Positions 42,134 to 42,277 of a stretch of 42,277 bases of DNA are shown here, one piece after another. The position numbers and the translations under genes were made by a program. Positions within the stretch are counted from its first letter, which is position 1; every line of letters starts with the position of its first letter. A model generated the notes under the pieces. That model did no database searches. It saw only the letters and a list, made by a program, of their open reading frames with translations, and was not told where the DNA came from. Source of the stretch: Bacteroides muris (ex Afrizal et al. 2022) (GTDB taxonomy: Bacteria; Bacteroidota; Bacteroidia; Bacteroidales; Bacteroidaceae); NCBI RefSeq assembly GCF_004793475.1, contig NZ_SRYZ01000032.1:1-42277 (forward strand). The letters run 5' to 3'.

Positions 42134-42277
42134 CTTTTTACATTTTTAATTCAACATGGTTTGTTAATCCTGTTTTGTTGTTCAACAATGCAAAAGTGAA
42201 TATATATGCCTCTAAACAAAGAAAACAGCCTCGCTGAAGCTGTTTTCTGAGATAAGTTTATAAAGTATTGATTTACA
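42134..42277. repeat. 145-bp direct repeat, copy 2 (truncated by window end)
   Basis: The block corresponds to 40251-40395 and contains the same hairpin terminator (42220-42248) and a variant of the dyad (42175-42188). The window ends within or at its edge, so its true right limit is unknown. On the minus strand it is followed not by an HU gene but by AAGGAGGTGATCC and the ATPase promoter. Confidence 0.85.

Noticed and set aside
1..42277. tRNA or rRNA genes
   Set aside because: By eye I found no cloverleaf with a TTCGA-type T loop and acceptor stem, and no rRNA segments; a tRNAscan-SE run would be decisive.

Overview
The window comes from a Bacteroides-type chromosome (Bacteroidota, gut type). 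Three things point there. First, at least fourteen copies of the Bacteroides -7 promoter element TAnnTTTG lie just upstream of starts. Second, several families are typical of Bacteroides: DUF3256, the LpxC-FabZ fusion, an HU gene followed by a 31-residue 'smalltalk' peptide, the DUF1703-type AAA ATPase, and a BlaR1-like protein with TonB and carboxypeptidase-regulatory domains. Third, intergenic regions are rich in short degenerate repeats. The species cannot be fixed from the sequence alone. No rRNA, tRNA, CRISPR array, prophage or complete insertion sequence was found. Most of the window is core housekeeping DNA.

Layout, left to right. 1-600: a terminator for a gene outside the window, then a 177-bp palindromic MITE-like element abutting the promoter of a Crp/Fnr regulator. 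601-3476: the regulator, an acyltransferase-3 membrane protein and a YitT-family membrane protein. 3463-6365 (minus): truA, a DMT transporter, a GAF-type free-methionine-sulfoxide reductase and DUF3256, in one operon. 6571-8794: a lipoprotein with an M15-like motif, convergent with the NAD(P)HX repair enzyme Nnr. 9141-16300: a peptide transporter, then the compact run hpt-adk-obgE-pgeF-B3/B4 protein-M23 peptidase-phoH. 16327-21569: purC, menG/ubiE, aroE, an alpha/beta hydrolase, and a TPM protein with LemA. 21746-28048: a lipoprotein with a PagL-like lipid A deacylase, then purM, a small membrane protein, prfA, pyrF and a small cysteine-rich protein. 28287-29342 (minus): a DUF7309/DUF6930-like protein. 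29419-29742: a chimeric gene remnant. 29827-34770: the lipid A operon lpxD-lpxC/fabZ-lpxA, followed by a pRiA4b ORF-3-like gene and miaA. 34801-38002 (minus): a BlaI repressor, a small frame-disrupted lipoprotein gene, a BlaR1-like M56 sensor protease and a TlpA-like thioredoxin. 38214-39522: a hemerythrin iron protein and a LuxR-type regulator with a degenerate receiver domain. 39610-42016 (minus): HU protein, smalltalk peptide and an AAA ATPase gene flanked by 145-bp direct copies of the HU leader.

The accessory signals most worth following are: the HU-leader duplication around the AAA ATPase; the BlaI/BlaR1 locus, with two matching palindromic operators, a frameshifted lipoprotein gene and a sensor protease carrying TonB, plug-like and CPD modules; the deletion scar joining a RhuM-like N-terminus to what looks like an HD-protein C-terminus just before lpxD; and several families of intergenic word repeats, including two tandem arrays that share a 22-bp period. 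None of these is proof of a new defence or metabolic system. All are inferences from sequence by eye.
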